NCBI RefSeq assembly: GCF_003461955.1
Contig: NZ_QTYB01000004.1
Location: 207,423-271,422 of the forward strand
Reading direction: 5' to 3'
DNA length: 64,000 nucleotides
Source: Ruminococcus sp. AM36-2AA
Lineage (GTDB): Bacteria; Bacillota; Clostridia; Lachnospirales; Lachnospiraceae
The notes under the pieces: model-generated
What the model was told of the DNA's origin: nothing
The model's input: only the letters and a program-made list of their open reading frames with translations
The model's database searches: none
Made by a program: the position numbers and the translations under genes
In this document: piece after piece, positions 27,891 to 36,028 of the stretch
How positions within the stretch are numbered: the first letter of the stretch is position 1
Layout: every line of letters begins with the position of its first letter

Positions 27891-27986
27891 TTTTCTTCTC
27901 ACTTTCTGTTTTTATTTCCCACAACCTGGAGATTCATTGTCGCACGCCCTGCTGAAAAAATTCTTTCCGGCATTCTTTTGTTACAT

Positions 27987-28042
27987 AAAAAAGACCCATG
28001 TATGCCCTGCTGCAATAAAATATAACAAAGCATACATGAGTC
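27987..28042 (-). terminator. Intrinsic terminator of the Mn2+ riboswitch
   Basis: GACTCATGTATGC pairs with GCATACATGGGTC followed by TTTTTT. Its 5' arm contains CTCATG, which is also needed for the aptamer's closing stem, so aptamer folding and termination exclude each other. Confidence 0.85.
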
Positions 28043-28128
28043 TCATTCTTTAAGATTTGCCAGGTTTTTCAGAAAAAACCGGGTCTGTTGACAAATCACA
28101 CTTACGTGCGAACTACTCCCTCATGGAA
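28035..28128 (-). ncRNA. yybP-ykoY (Mn2+) riboswitch aptamer
   Basis: The minus strand carries the two hallmark segments of the family: GAGGGAGTAGTTCGCACG early in the aptamer, and GTCAACAGACC further on, followed by a short arm closed by CCTGGCAAATCTTAA and GAATGAGA. The closing stem pairs CATGAG (28125-28120) with CTCATG (28040-28035). In this family Mn2+ bridges the two arm loops, stabilises the closing stem and turns expression on. This fits a metal exporter gene downstream. Confidence 0.87.
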
Positions 28129-28149
28129 TTAAAATTTTCAATTTTTTTC

Positions 28150-28178
28150 AATTTAACAGAATTGTTTTTAAAAGTCAA
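28150..28178 (-). promoter_or_regulatory. Promoter of the riboswitch-antiporter transcript
   Basis: TTGACT (28178-28173), 17-base spacer, TAAATT (28155-28150). Confidence 0.7.
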
Positions 28179-28230
28179 CCCCTGGCCGGTGACTTTTCTT
28201 TATCGAAAGCACATATTTTATGTATCTTTA

Positions 28231-29040
28231 TTATTTTCCGCTTTCAGAAACAATCCCTTTCAGGATCTGTAAAACTCCATCTTCACTGTATGACGGACAT
28301 ACTTCCCTGGCTGCTGCCTGCACTTCCGCTCTGGCGTTAGCTACCGCATAACTCCTTCCCGCTTTCTGAAGCATGGCGATATCGTTGAGGTTATCTCCGA
28401 ATGTACAGGTTTCCTCTGAAGAAATACCCAGGCGCTGCTGGATAAACTCCACAGCTATACTTTTCTCGCCATGTGGCGGGGTACTGTCCATCCATTCTTT
28501 CCCAGCCGCTGCCAGTGTCACCTTATCTTTCCACGCCGGTGTAAAATATGGGGCACAAAGTTCCTCACACCGTTCCGGATGATAGACGGAAAACTTCAGC
28601 ACCTGTTTTCCCTCAAGAGAAGAAAGATCGTCCACTTTTCTCATATCATAACCATAGGAATCCCTGAGCCATCGGAACATCCTTCCATTTTCATTCTCCG
28701 CATAACAGCACTCCGGTGTGGCAATAAAGCAGTCACATTCCGGCATTTTTTCTTTTACCATGCGATGCATGCTTTTCCAGGTCTCGTCTGGAAGTGTGTG
28801 CACCTTCAGGATCTTATCATTCTTCCGGATCACCGTACCTCCATCCGAAACAAAATACACCAGATCCTTCAACGGTTCAAACAGCTTCCTCTCACTGTCA
28901 TACTGCCGCCCCGAACATACTACAAAGGTAATGCCCATCTCGGTCAGCTTCCGGATCACCGTCATATATTCCGGATTGATGGTCATGGTTCCATCTTTTA
29001 CCAGAGTTCCGTCTACGTCGGTTGCGATTAGTTTTATCAT
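28231..29040 (-). CDS. Cof-type HAD phosphatase
   Basis: A 269-residue HAD hydrolase of the Cof class: motif I DVDGTLVKDG, motif II VVCSGRQ, motif III in KSIAVEFIQQRLGI, motif IV FGDNLNDIAML. Likely substrates are sugar phosphates or flavin-type phosphates. It is the third gene of a small operon, starting six bases after the methyltransferase stop. Confidence 0.9.
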   Translation of the reverse strand: MIKLIATDVDGTLVKDGTMTINPEYMTVIRKLTEMGITFVVCSGRQYDSERKLFEPLKDLVYFVSDGGTVIRKNDKILKVHTLPDETWKSMHRMVKEKMPECDCFIATPECCYAENENGRMFRWLRDSYGYDMRKVDDLSSLEGKQVLKFSVYHPERCEELCAPYFTPAWKDKVTLAAAGKEWMDSTPPHGEKSIAVEFIQQRLGISSEETCTFGDNLNDIAMLQKAGRSYAVANARAEVQAAAREVCPSYSEDGVLQILKGIVSESGK

Positions 29041-29046
29041 GTTGTT

Positions 29047-29667
29047 TTACTCCTCTCCCATCTGAAATACCAATATCCTCTCCCTAGGATTTTTTCCGTC
29101 AAAAAGATCCTGGCAGTCGATCTCGTCCAGGAATTCCAGTTCATCCACAGTCATCAGATAGGAAATATATTCGTCAGATGGATAATAGAAAAACAGCAGC
29201 ATTTCTCTTGTTTTTTCATACCAGGATTCCCGGATGTGTCCGATGACACTTCTCAGTATTTCCACAGAAAACGGATTAAAAAAATAAAATCTGTCAGCAG
29301 ATTCTGGCACCTGAAAAAGTGCTGCATTTTCCAGTATAAAAGTGGTTTTTGCCCCGGAAACAGCCCGCTGCCTGTTTTCTTCTGCGGCTTTTATCATGCG
29401 TTCATCGTACTCCACACCTGTAGTCCGGCACCTGACCTGCCATGCCAGAAAAAAATCCCCCCTGCCTTTTCCACATCCATAGTCGATCAGATGATTCTTT
29501 TTCCCCAGATACCCACAATACGCAAGCCGTTCCAGTACACAGTATGGCGTTGGTTCATATGGATAACAGTACTGATCCGACCTGGAATCGTCACGGCCGG
29601 TAGTTTTGATTTTCAGCAGCTTATCATATTTTACTTCATTTTGGTCCATGGTACTGTCAATCTCCAT
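29047..29667 (-). CDS. Class I SAM-dependent methyltransferase
   Basis: A 206-residue protein with a Rossmann methyltransferase core: motif I LIDYGCGKGRGDFF, acidic residue in TGVEYDERMI, and FYFFNPF in place of the usual post-motif strand. The substrate is not evident. It starts three bases after the stop of the 76-aa gene. An ATG at 29649 with GGAG eleven bases upstream is an alternative start. Confidence 0.75.
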   Translation of the reverse strand: MEIDSTMDQNEVKYDKLLKIKTTGRDDSRSDQYCYPYEPTPYCVLERLAYCGYLGKKNHLIDYGCGKGRGDFFLAWQVRCRTTGVEYDERMIKAAEENRQRAVSGAKTTFILENAALFQVPESADRFYFFNPFSVEILRSVIGHIRESWYEKTREMLLFFYYPSDEYISYLMTVDELEFLDEIDCQDLFDGKNPRERILVFQMGEE

Positions 29668-29670
29668 TTC

Positions 29671-29901
29671 CTACATCGGGCAGCTTTTTTTCTCCTCTTT
29701 GTCCATATCTCCACGGACATATCTGGCATTGAATTCCATATTGATCTCACGGATTTCCTTCTTCCCGTCAATATAATCCTGGTACATATCTGCAAGTCTC
29801 GCCATACAGCCATCGCAGTTCGCGGAAATATTTCCCAGAGATTCCTCCACGATCTGTTTACGTTCCTCTTTTGTTGTATCTTTGATCAGATATCCTGGCA
29901 T
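29671..29901 (-). CDS. Small conserved protein with CDGC motif
   Basis: A 76-residue soluble protein beginning MPGYLIKDTTKEERKQIVEE, with NCDGCMARLADMYQDY near residue 30 and a C-terminal Cys-Pro-Met. The CxxC pair suggests a metal or redox site (inference). It has a good AGGAGG site and is the first gene of the operon with the methyltransferase and HAD phosphatase. I believe similar short proteins recur in Lachnospiraceae, but I do not know a function. Confidence 0.6.
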   Translation of the reverse strand: MPGYLIKDTTKEERKQIVEESLGNISANCDGCMARLADMYQDYIDGKKEIREINMEFNARYVRGDMDKEEKKSCPM

Positions 29902-29972
29902 TGTTTTTTCCTCCTGATAAGTTCACCTGTGTTTCAGGTGTTCTGTATTTCTGTTATTGTTCACTTTTCCTT

Positions 29973-30134
29973 GTCAAGCGGATATTCGCAATCCGCTTCG
30001 CTACGTAGCTCTACACCAAATAACTGCTCCGCAGTTTATCAGGAGGAGCTTGCTCTCCTCCTGATACAAGCAAGTCCCCACCCACTGCTTATTGCTTTTC
30101 GCAACCCCGCAGGGGACTTACTTGATTTGGTTAA
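29973..30134 (+). repeat. Dispersed repeat copy R2 (long form)
   Basis: A 162-base intergenic unit beginning GTCAAGCGGATATTCGC and ending TACTTGATTTGGTTAA. It contains four nested hairpins: AAGCGGAT...ATCCGCTT, AACTGC-TCC-GCAGTT, TCAGGAGGAG...CTCCTCCTGA and AGTCCCC...GGGGACT. It lies between the 76-aa gene promoter and tRNA-Arg. The other copies are pieces or variants of it. Confidence 0.8.
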
Positions 30135-30181
30135 AAAAAGGAATCTGCATACAGAATTAATAGATCAGAATGTATAATTAG

Positions 30182-30213
30182 AAAAAAAGCCTCTGGAACA
30201 ATTCCAGAGGCTT
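30182..30213 (-). terminator. Terminator of tRNA-Arg
   Basis: AAGCCTCTGGAA pairs with TTCCAGAGGCTT followed by TTTTT on the minus strand. Confidence 0.85.
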
Positions 30214-30218
30214 CATAC

Positions 30219-30291
30219 GTGCGTTAGAGGATTCGAACCCCCGACCTTTTGGTCCGTAGCCAAACGCTCTATCCAGCTGAGCTAAACGCAC
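30219..30291 (-). tRNA. tRNA-Arg (ACG)
   Basis: A 73-nt cloverleaf with acceptor GTGCGTT/AACGCAC, D-arm GCTC...GAGC, anticodon loop CTACGGA (anticodon ACG) and T-loop TTCGAAT. CCA is not encoded. It is a single-gene unit with its own promoter and terminator. Confidence 0.95.
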
Positions 30292-30344
30292 ATCTTTGTT
30301 GCTTTTCCTTTGTGATATTTCGTATCACCGCTGCAACAATATGT

Positions 30345-30373
30345 ATGATACTCTAAGACCTATAAAATGTCAA
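30345..30373 (-). promoter_or_regulatory. Promoter of tRNA-Arg
   Basis: TTGACA (30373-30368), 17-base spacer, TATCAT (30350-30345). Confidence 0.8.
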
Positions 30374-30449
30374 GGGTTTTTTGAAAGTTTTTTTATTTTT
30401 TTTCAAAAATATTTTTTATTGCTATTTTTGATGCAAAAGCAACAGTTTT

Positions 30450-31682
30450 CTAGTTTCTTCTCAGTGCCTCGATGGGGCTGAGTTTGGCTGCTTTTCTTGC
30501 CGGGTAGATTCCGAAGAATACACCTACTGCACAGGAGAACAACGTTGCCGCCAGGATAGTTCCCAGACTGATCCCTGGTGTGATGGTGGTTCCCATGCTG
30601 CTGCCGATCACCGCACAGATCACATGTCCCCCTGCGATGCCAAGGACAATGCCGATCAGGCCACCCATGATGGTCAGGATCGCTGCCTCAGCAAGGAACT
30701 GAAGCATAATGGAAGAAGTCTTTGCCCCAAGGGATTTACGGATACCGATCTCTCTGGTGCGCTCTGTGACGGACACCAGCATGATGTTCATAACACCAAT
30801 ACCGCCTACCAGAAGGGAAATTCCCGCAACAAAAGAAATAAATGCGGTGACCATTCCAAGCATCTGGTTCATGGATTTCATGATATCCTGGAAACTCTGT
30901 ACCTGGAAATAATCGTCTCCGGCACAATGATGGCGTCTTTCCAGAAGATTTACGATCCGGTCTGCCACCACCTGGGAATCCAGATTTTTGTCTGCCTGAA
31001 CTGTGATCTGATAGAACTCACCGGTACTTCCTGTAAAATCGTCCATGGCCGTATAAGGCACGTTAATGGACACAGGCATACCGTCATAAGTGTAGCTGAC
31101 AAAAGTACCGTTCTCCTTCTGCGTGGTAACTCCGCAGATACGAAATGTCTTGGTCAGATCATAACAGGTGACATCCAGTGTCATTCCCACGACATCATCC
31201 GTTCCAAAAAGCCGCTTCGCGTCGGCATCTGAGATCACACAGACATTTTTTCCCTCTTCAACCTCTTTCTGTCCGAAGTAACTTCCATACTTCACAGAAG
31301 CATTGTCCACCAGTTTGGCGTCCTGCGCCTCACCGGTTACTGTAAGATTAAAATCGCCTTTTCCGGTTACTGTCTCTCCTGTATAGGAATCTGAAACATT
31401 AACACCTTCCACACCATCCAGATCCCGGACCGCATCAATATCCTCAGGCTGGATCCAGACATCATCTGCGGTGGCATCATCGCTGCAGTACACCGCAATC
31501 TGGCCGCCGCCGATATCATCGATCTCACTGTTCATCTGATTCTTGGTTCCTTCACCGATGGAAACAATGGCGATCACCGATGCAATACCGATAATGATAC
31601 CCAGCATGGTAAGAAACGATCTTCCCTTATTTGCCATGATGTTGTGGATCGCCATTTTGATGTATTCATAAATATTACTCAT
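30450..31682 (-). CDS. MacB-like ABC transporter permease (FtsX domain)
   Basis: A 410-residue permease: one N-terminal helix (GRSFLTMLGIIIGIASVIAIVS, core MLGIIIGI), a large extracellular MacB-type domain (residues 45-270), and three C-terminal helices of the FtsX family with RTREIGIRKSLGAK and the closing GIYPARKAAKLSPIEALR. With the ATPase and membrane-fusion protein upstream it forms a mechanotransmission-type exporter, probably of peptides or antimicrobials. The start overlaps the adaptor stop by 8 bases. Confidence 0.9.
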   Translation of the reverse strand: MSNIYEYIKMAIHNIMANKGRSFLTMLGIIIGIASVIAIVSIGEGTKNQMNSEIDDIGGGQIAVYCSDDATADDVWIQPEDIDAVRDLDGVEGVNVSDSYTGETVTGKGDFNLTVTGEAQDAKLVDNASVKYGSYFGQKEVEEGKNVCVISDADAKRLFGTDDVVGMTLDVTCYDLTKTFRICGVTTQKENGTFVSYTYDGMPVSINVPYTAMDDFTGSTGEFYQITVQADKNLDSQVVADRIVNLLERRHHCAGDDYFQVQSFQDIMKSMNQMLGMVTAFISFVAGISLLVGGIGVMNIMLVSVTERTREIGIRKSLGAKTSSIMLQFLAEAAILTIMGGLIGIVLGIAGGHVICAVIGSSMGTTITPGISLGTILAATLFSCAVGVFFGIYPARKAAKLSPIEALRRN

Positions 31683-33462
31683 TGGCAGTCTCCCCTGTCT
31701 CTGCTGCACTGTCACCATCTGCAGGTGCTGCTTCTGCCGTCATTCCCTCTTCCAGAGAACCCAGATCCTCGATGACCTCATCGCCTGCTTTGATTCCATC
31801 TGTGATCTCAACAGAATCCTCAGAACTGATTCCTGTAGTGATGTCCTGTCTTGTGATCACGCCGTCTTTCAGTACATAACAGAAAGAGCCATCTTTACCA
31901 ATATTTACCACTCCTGCCGGAAGTGTTACTACATTTTCAGCCTTTTCCGCATAGATCTTCACCTTTGCGTCAACGCCGAGGAAAATATCTTTATCCGGTT
32001 TATCAATACTGACAGTAGCTGCGATCAGAGTAGATCCCTTCTCGTTTGTTGTAGCAATATGGCTGATCTTCGTTACCTTGCCGGTATATTTCTTATCACC
32101 GATGGTAATATCCGCAGTCTGGCCTTCTTTTACCTTTGCATAATCATACTTGGATACATTGATGTCCACACTGACTTTACCTGTGTTCTGCAGGGTAAAA
32201 AGCTCCATTCCCTGTGTCACTGCTGCTCCCTGCTGCACTGCAGACTTGGAAATAACGCCGTTAAAATCTGCCGTGATACCTTTTTTTCCTTCCGCAACAA
32301 GTTCTTTTGCAGATTTGGCATCCAGTTCTGTAAGATTATTGCTGACTCTCAGCTTCTCTTTTTCTTCCTTTGTAAGGCTGGTAGAATCTGCCTCTGCAAT
32401 GGATTTCTGTGTGGCAAGATCGGACTGAAGATCTGCCAAATCAGAACTTGCCTGATCAATGGCATTCTCAATTCCTGAAGTATCCACAGATGCACCTGTG
32501 GAAGCAGCGGATGCACTTCCCTGGTCTGTCAGATCCTGTCCATCGTCCTGTGTTCCGTCTGTAACAAAATCTTCCCCTCCTGCACTGCTGTAATCCGAAT
32601 ATTCCGGCATTTTCGGCTGAGCCGCCTTTTTATCCTCGTAAGCTTCTTTTGCCTCCTGGCAATTAATCTCGGCCTGGCTTCTTGTGTTCTCCGCTTCGTC
32701 CAGTGCCTGCGCGTTCTCATCACTCTGGTCTGCCTGCCACTGGGCAAAAGCCATCTGATAATTATTATCTGCCTGGTTATACTCGCCCTGGGCCTTAATA
32801 TAGGCGGCATTCAGCTCGCCCAGTTCCTTCTGATACTGGGGAAGCGTTTCATTCTGATATGTAGTAAGCGCCTCTGCATATGCTCTCTGGATTTCCGCTT
32901 CCTGGGCTGCCTGAGCATCGGCTTTTGCCTGGGCTTCCGCCTGAGCCTGGGCCTGTGCGTCTGCTGCTGCCTGCGCCTGCACAGATGCCAGCTGAGATTT
33001 CAGTGATGCCAGATAGTTCTGCTTATCTTTCACCTGCTGCTCCAAACTGGAAACTTTTGATTTGGCATTATTCTGCTTCTGCTGTGCCTCATCAGATTTA
33101 TTGATGGAATTTTTGTAATCATACTCTCCGGATTTCACATTCAGTTCTGCCTTCTGATTATCTCTCTCCAGATCTTTCAGCTCAAATTCCACAAGTTTTG
33201 TACCCTTTGAGACGGAATCCCCTTCTGCAAAAGATACTTTTTTTATCTGTGCGTTTACCGGTGAATAAAAAGTTTTCTGTTCATCACTGACAACCGTTCC
33301 GGTTGCATCCACAATTTCTTCCACATCTCCGGTCTCCGCCTTTGTAACCGAAACCTGAGGAAGCTGTGCCTCGCCGCGGCTTCCTCCTGATACTGCGTAA
33401 AAACCGCCTGCCACAACTGCCACTGCCGCTACACCGATTACAATCTTTTTTCCTTTTTTCAT
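31675..33462 (-). CDS. MacA/HlyD-type membrane-fusion (adaptor) protein
   Basis: A 595-residue adaptor with a single N-terminal anchor (residues 5-24), a biotinyl-lipoyl-like part, an unusually long Ala/Gln-rich coiled-coil hairpin (residues 90-290, with AQAQAQAEAQAKADAQAAQ), a Ser/Asp/Gly-rich linker (residues 290-330) and C-terminal barrel domains. In a Gram-positive cell the hairpin presumably spans the thick wall rather than docking on TolC. It is the middle gene of the ATPase-adaptor-permease operon, five bases after the ATPase stop. Confidence 0.88.
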   Translation of the reverse strand: MKKGKKIVIGVAAVAVVAGGFYAVSGGSRGEAQLPQVSVTKAETGDVEEIVDATGTVVSDEQKTFYSPVNAQIKKVSFAEGDSVSKGTKLVEFELKDLERDNQKAELNVKSGEYDYKNSINKSDEAQQKQNNAKSKVSSLEQQVKDKQNYLASLKSQLASVQAQAAADAQAQAQAEAQAKADAQAAQEAEIQRAYAEALTTYQNETLPQYQKELGELNAAYIKAQGEYNQADNNYQMAFAQWQADQSDENAQALDEAENTRSQAEINCQEAKEAYEDKKAAQPKMPEYSDYSSAGGEDFVTDGTQDDGQDLTDQGSASAASTGASVDTSGIENAIDQASSDLADLQSDLATQKSIAEADSTSLTKEEKEKLRVSNNLTELDAKSAKELVAEGKKGITADFNGVISKSAVQQGAAVTQGMELFTLQNTGKVSVDINVSKYDYAKVKEGQTADITIGDKKYTGKVTKISHIATTNEKGSTLIAATVSIDKPDKDIFLGVDAKVKIYAEKAENVVTLPAGVVNIGKDGSFCYVLKDGVITRQDITTGISSEDSVEITDGIKAGDEVIEDLGSLEEGMTAEAAPADGDSAAETGETANE

Positions 33463-33467
33463 TTCTG

Positions 33468-34175
33468 TTAAGCCTCCTCGACGAATTCCTCATTAATCAT
33501 ATCTGATTCAATTTTTCCATCCATGATACGAACCACCCGTTTGGCCTGAGCCGCGATTCCATTATCATGGGTGATCAGGATTAACGTTTCTCCGGATCTG
33601 TGCATTCCCTTCAGAATCTCCATAATTTCCCTGCTGGATGCAGAATCCAGATTTCCGGTAGGTTCATCCGCCAGAATTACAGGGGGCTTGGCCGCAATCG
33701 CTCTTGCAATGGCCACACGCTGCTGCTGTCCGCCCGACATTTCGTTTGGCTTATGATCCATACGCTTCTCAAGTCCGACTTTTTTGAGGGATTCCACAGC
33801 AAGCTTTCTTCTTGTTTTCCGGTCGATCCCACGATAGATAAGAGGAAGCTCCACATTTTCTATTGCGGTAAGATTCGCGATCAGGTTAAAACCCTGAAAG
33901 ATAAATCCGATCTCTTTATTTCGAACCACCGAGAGATCATTATCTTTCATTGTGGATACGTCTGTTCCATTCAGATAATATTTCCCGGAGGTGGGAACAT
34001 CCAGACAGCCCAGCATGTTCATAAATGTAGATTTTCCGGAACCGGACTGTCCGATAATTGCCACAAATTCACCTTTATGTATTTCCAGATTCACATGATC
34101 CAGCGCCCGCACTTCATTTTCTCCGGGATTGTAAACTTTGCACAGATCCACTACCCGTACCAATGCTTCTTCCAT
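33468..34175 (-). CDS. MacB/LolD-type ABC transporter ATPase
   Basis: A 235-residue ATPase with Walker [17 protein letters not shown]-loop FIFQGFNL, signature [16 protein letters not shown], Walker [13 protein letters not shown] and the switch His in LITHDNGIA. It energises the adjacent permease and adaptor. It is first in the operon; the ATG at 34175 follows AAGGAG, and the longer frame to 34226 is unlikely. Confidence 0.93.
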   Translation of the reverse strand: MEEALVRVVDLCKVYNPGENEVRALDHVNLEIHKGEFVAIIGQSGSGKSTFMNMLGCLDVPTSGKYYLNGTDVSTMKDNDLSVVRNKEIGFIFQGFNLIANLTAIENVELPLIYRGIDRKTRRKLAVESLKKVGLEKRMDHKPNEMSGGQQQRVAIARAIAAKPPVILADEPTGNLDSASSREIMEILKGMHRSGETLILITHDNGIAAQAKRVVRIMDGKIESDMINEEFVEEA

Positions 34176-34210
34176 AATTAAACTACTCCTTCTAAAGTAA
34201 ACCAGTCTCA

Positions 34211-34275
34211 GGCAAGCTCTATCCACTGCTTATTGCTTTTCGCAACCCCGCAGGGGACTTACTTGATTTGGTTAA
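34211..34275 (+). repeat. Dispersed repeat copy R3 (right-half form)
   Basis: It reads GGCAAGCTCTATCCACTGC, TTATTGCTTTTCGCAACCCC, GCAGGGGACTTACTTGATTT in sequence, nearly identical to the right 65 bases of the copy at 29973-30134. It lies in the leader region of the exporter operon. Confidence 0.8.
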
Positions 34276-34361
34276 AAAATACAGAGCGAAGTCTGCAGGG
34301 GATACTGCTGTTTATCGGCGGAATGATCCGCACCCAAACAGCAGCAGGCAGACTGCTCTGT
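34274..34361 (-). terminator. Long terminator hairpin after the M18 aminopeptidase gene
   Basis: ACAGAGC/GCTCTGT, AGTCTGC/GCAGACT and CTGCTGTTT/AAACAGCAG form a stacked hairpin of about 80 bases, followed on the minus strand by TATTTTTTAA, which is shared with the end of repeat R3. Confidence 0.75.
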
Positions 34362-34434
34362 CCTTTCCGGGAAAACCCCGCTCATTGATCTGTAACGAAA
34401 AGATCACCGGAATGTCTTCAGAACTGACGCATTT

Positions 34435-35835
34435 TTATGCATCAAGTAAAAATGCCTTATACGCTTTATATGCCTCATACACGTCCGCCTTGCTGGTAAC
34501 TTCCCACGGAGCATGCATACTCAGCACAGCCACGCCACTGTCAATGACTTCCATTCCGTAAAGCGCCGCAATATAAGCGATGGTTCCGCCGCCGCCAAAA
34601 TCGACTTTTCCAAGCTCTGCTGTCTGAAAAGCGACATCATGATCATCAAAGATCCTGCGTACTCTCGCCACATACTCTGCATTGGCATCGTTGGAACCGG
34701 ATTTTCCTCTTGCTCCGGTGAACTTGTTGAGAACAATACCGCGTCCCAGATATGCTGCGTTCTTTTTCTCAAAAGCCTCTGCATAGGCCGGATCATAACC
34801 TGCGCTCACGTCAGAAGAAAGCATGCTGGAATTACGAAGTGCGCGTCTCAGGGCAAGCTCGGAATAGCATCCCATTCCATCCAGAAGCTCTGCCACACTG
34901 TTCTCAAAAAATCTGGACTGCATACCTGTAGCACCAACGCTTCCAATCTCTTCCTTATCTACAAGGAGACAACAGCCGGTACGCTTCGGTGTCTCTTCCA
35001 TCTCCAGCATTGCCGCAAGGGAAGTATAGGCGCATACGCGGTCATCCTGTCCGTATGCCGCGATCATACTGCGGTCAAGTCCACAGTCTCTGGCTTTTCC
35101 TGCCGGAACGATCTCCAGCTCTGCGGAAAGAAAATCTTCCTCTTCAATACCATATTTCTCATTCAGGATATTCAGAACATTCTGTTTCACAGCATCTTTT
35201 TTCTTATCATCCGGAAGATCCGCAAGAGGTCTGCTGCCGATCAGGATATCCAGATTCTCGCCCTCAATAACCTCAGCCGCCTTCTTCTGGAGCTGTTTTC
35301 CGGAAAGGTGGATCAGAAGATCAGTGATGTAAAGTACCGGATCTTCCTCATCCTCACCAATGCTGACCGCCACAACACTGCCGTCCTTCTTTGCAACAAC
35401 ACCATGCATGGCAAGTGGAAGTGTCACCCACTGATATTTCTTCACACCGCCATAATAATGAGTATCCAGATAAGCAAGGTCTGTATCCTCATACAGCGGA
35501 TTCTGCTTCACATCCAGCCTCGGTGAGTCAATATGTGCACAGAGAATGCTCATGCCTCCGGAAAGTTCTTCATATCCTACATGAAACAGAGCAATAATCT
35601 TCTTCATTCCTACCGCATAAACCTTATCACCGGCTTTGATCTTCTCGCCTTTTTTGATCTTGGACTCAAGGGATTCGTATCCGGCAGCTTCTGCTTCCTT
35701 CACGATCTCTGTGACACATTCACGCTCTGTTTTTCCTTTATCCAGAAATTCTCTGTAGGCTTTCGCAAGCTTCTCCATTTCTGCCTCTTCTGCTTCCTTA
35801 TAGGAGAGCCACGCATTTCTTCTTTCCATCTTCAT
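34435..35835 (-). CDS. M18 family aspartyl aminopeptidase-like metallopeptidase
   Basis: A 466-residue enzyme of the M18 class. The metal-binding motifs are ILCAHIDSPRLDVK (His-x-Asp), DKEEIGSVGATGMQS (two acids), SSDVSAGYDP and a late TAELGKVDFGGGGTIAYIAA with the C-terminal His in MHAPWE. It removes N-terminal, often acidic, residues from peptides in the cytosol. The two ATGs at 35835 and 35829 are both possible after GGTGG. Confidence 0.9.
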   Translation of the reverse strand: MKMERRNAWLSYKEAEEAEMEKLAKAYREFLDKGKTERECVTEIVKEAEAAGYESLESKIKKGEKIKAGDKVYAVGMKKIIALFHVGYEELSGGMSILCAHIDSPRLDVKQNPLYEDTDLAYLDTHYYGGVKKYQWVTLPLAMHGVVAKKDGSVVAVSIGEDEEDPVLYITDLLIHLSGKQLQKKAAEVIEGENLDILIGSRPLADLPDDKKKDAVKQNVLNILNEKYGIEEEDFLSAELEIVPAGKARDCGLDRSMIAAYGQDDRVCAYTSLAAMLEMEETPKRTGCCLLVDKEEIGSVGATGMQSRFFENSVAELLDGMGCYSELALRRALRNSSMLSSDVSAGYDPAYAEAFEKKNAAYLGRGIVLNKFTGARGKSGSNDANAEYVARVRRIFDDHDVAFQTAELGKVDFGGGGTIAYIAALYGMEVIDSGVAVLSMHAPWEVTSKADVYEAYKAYKAFLLDA

Positions 35836-36028
35836 GTTCCACCTTTCTTTATAATTTCTGACAGATACCGTTTCTCATCATATTATCTGCAATTTGTCTA
35901 CTATTATAGGTCAAACACTTATGAATTTCCACCGCAATTGATATTCTTTACAAAATCTTTATGATTCGTTATAGTAGTTCTTAAGAATTGGCCCTGTCTG
36001 ACCTGGCCAGGGCAAAGGAGGAACCAGC

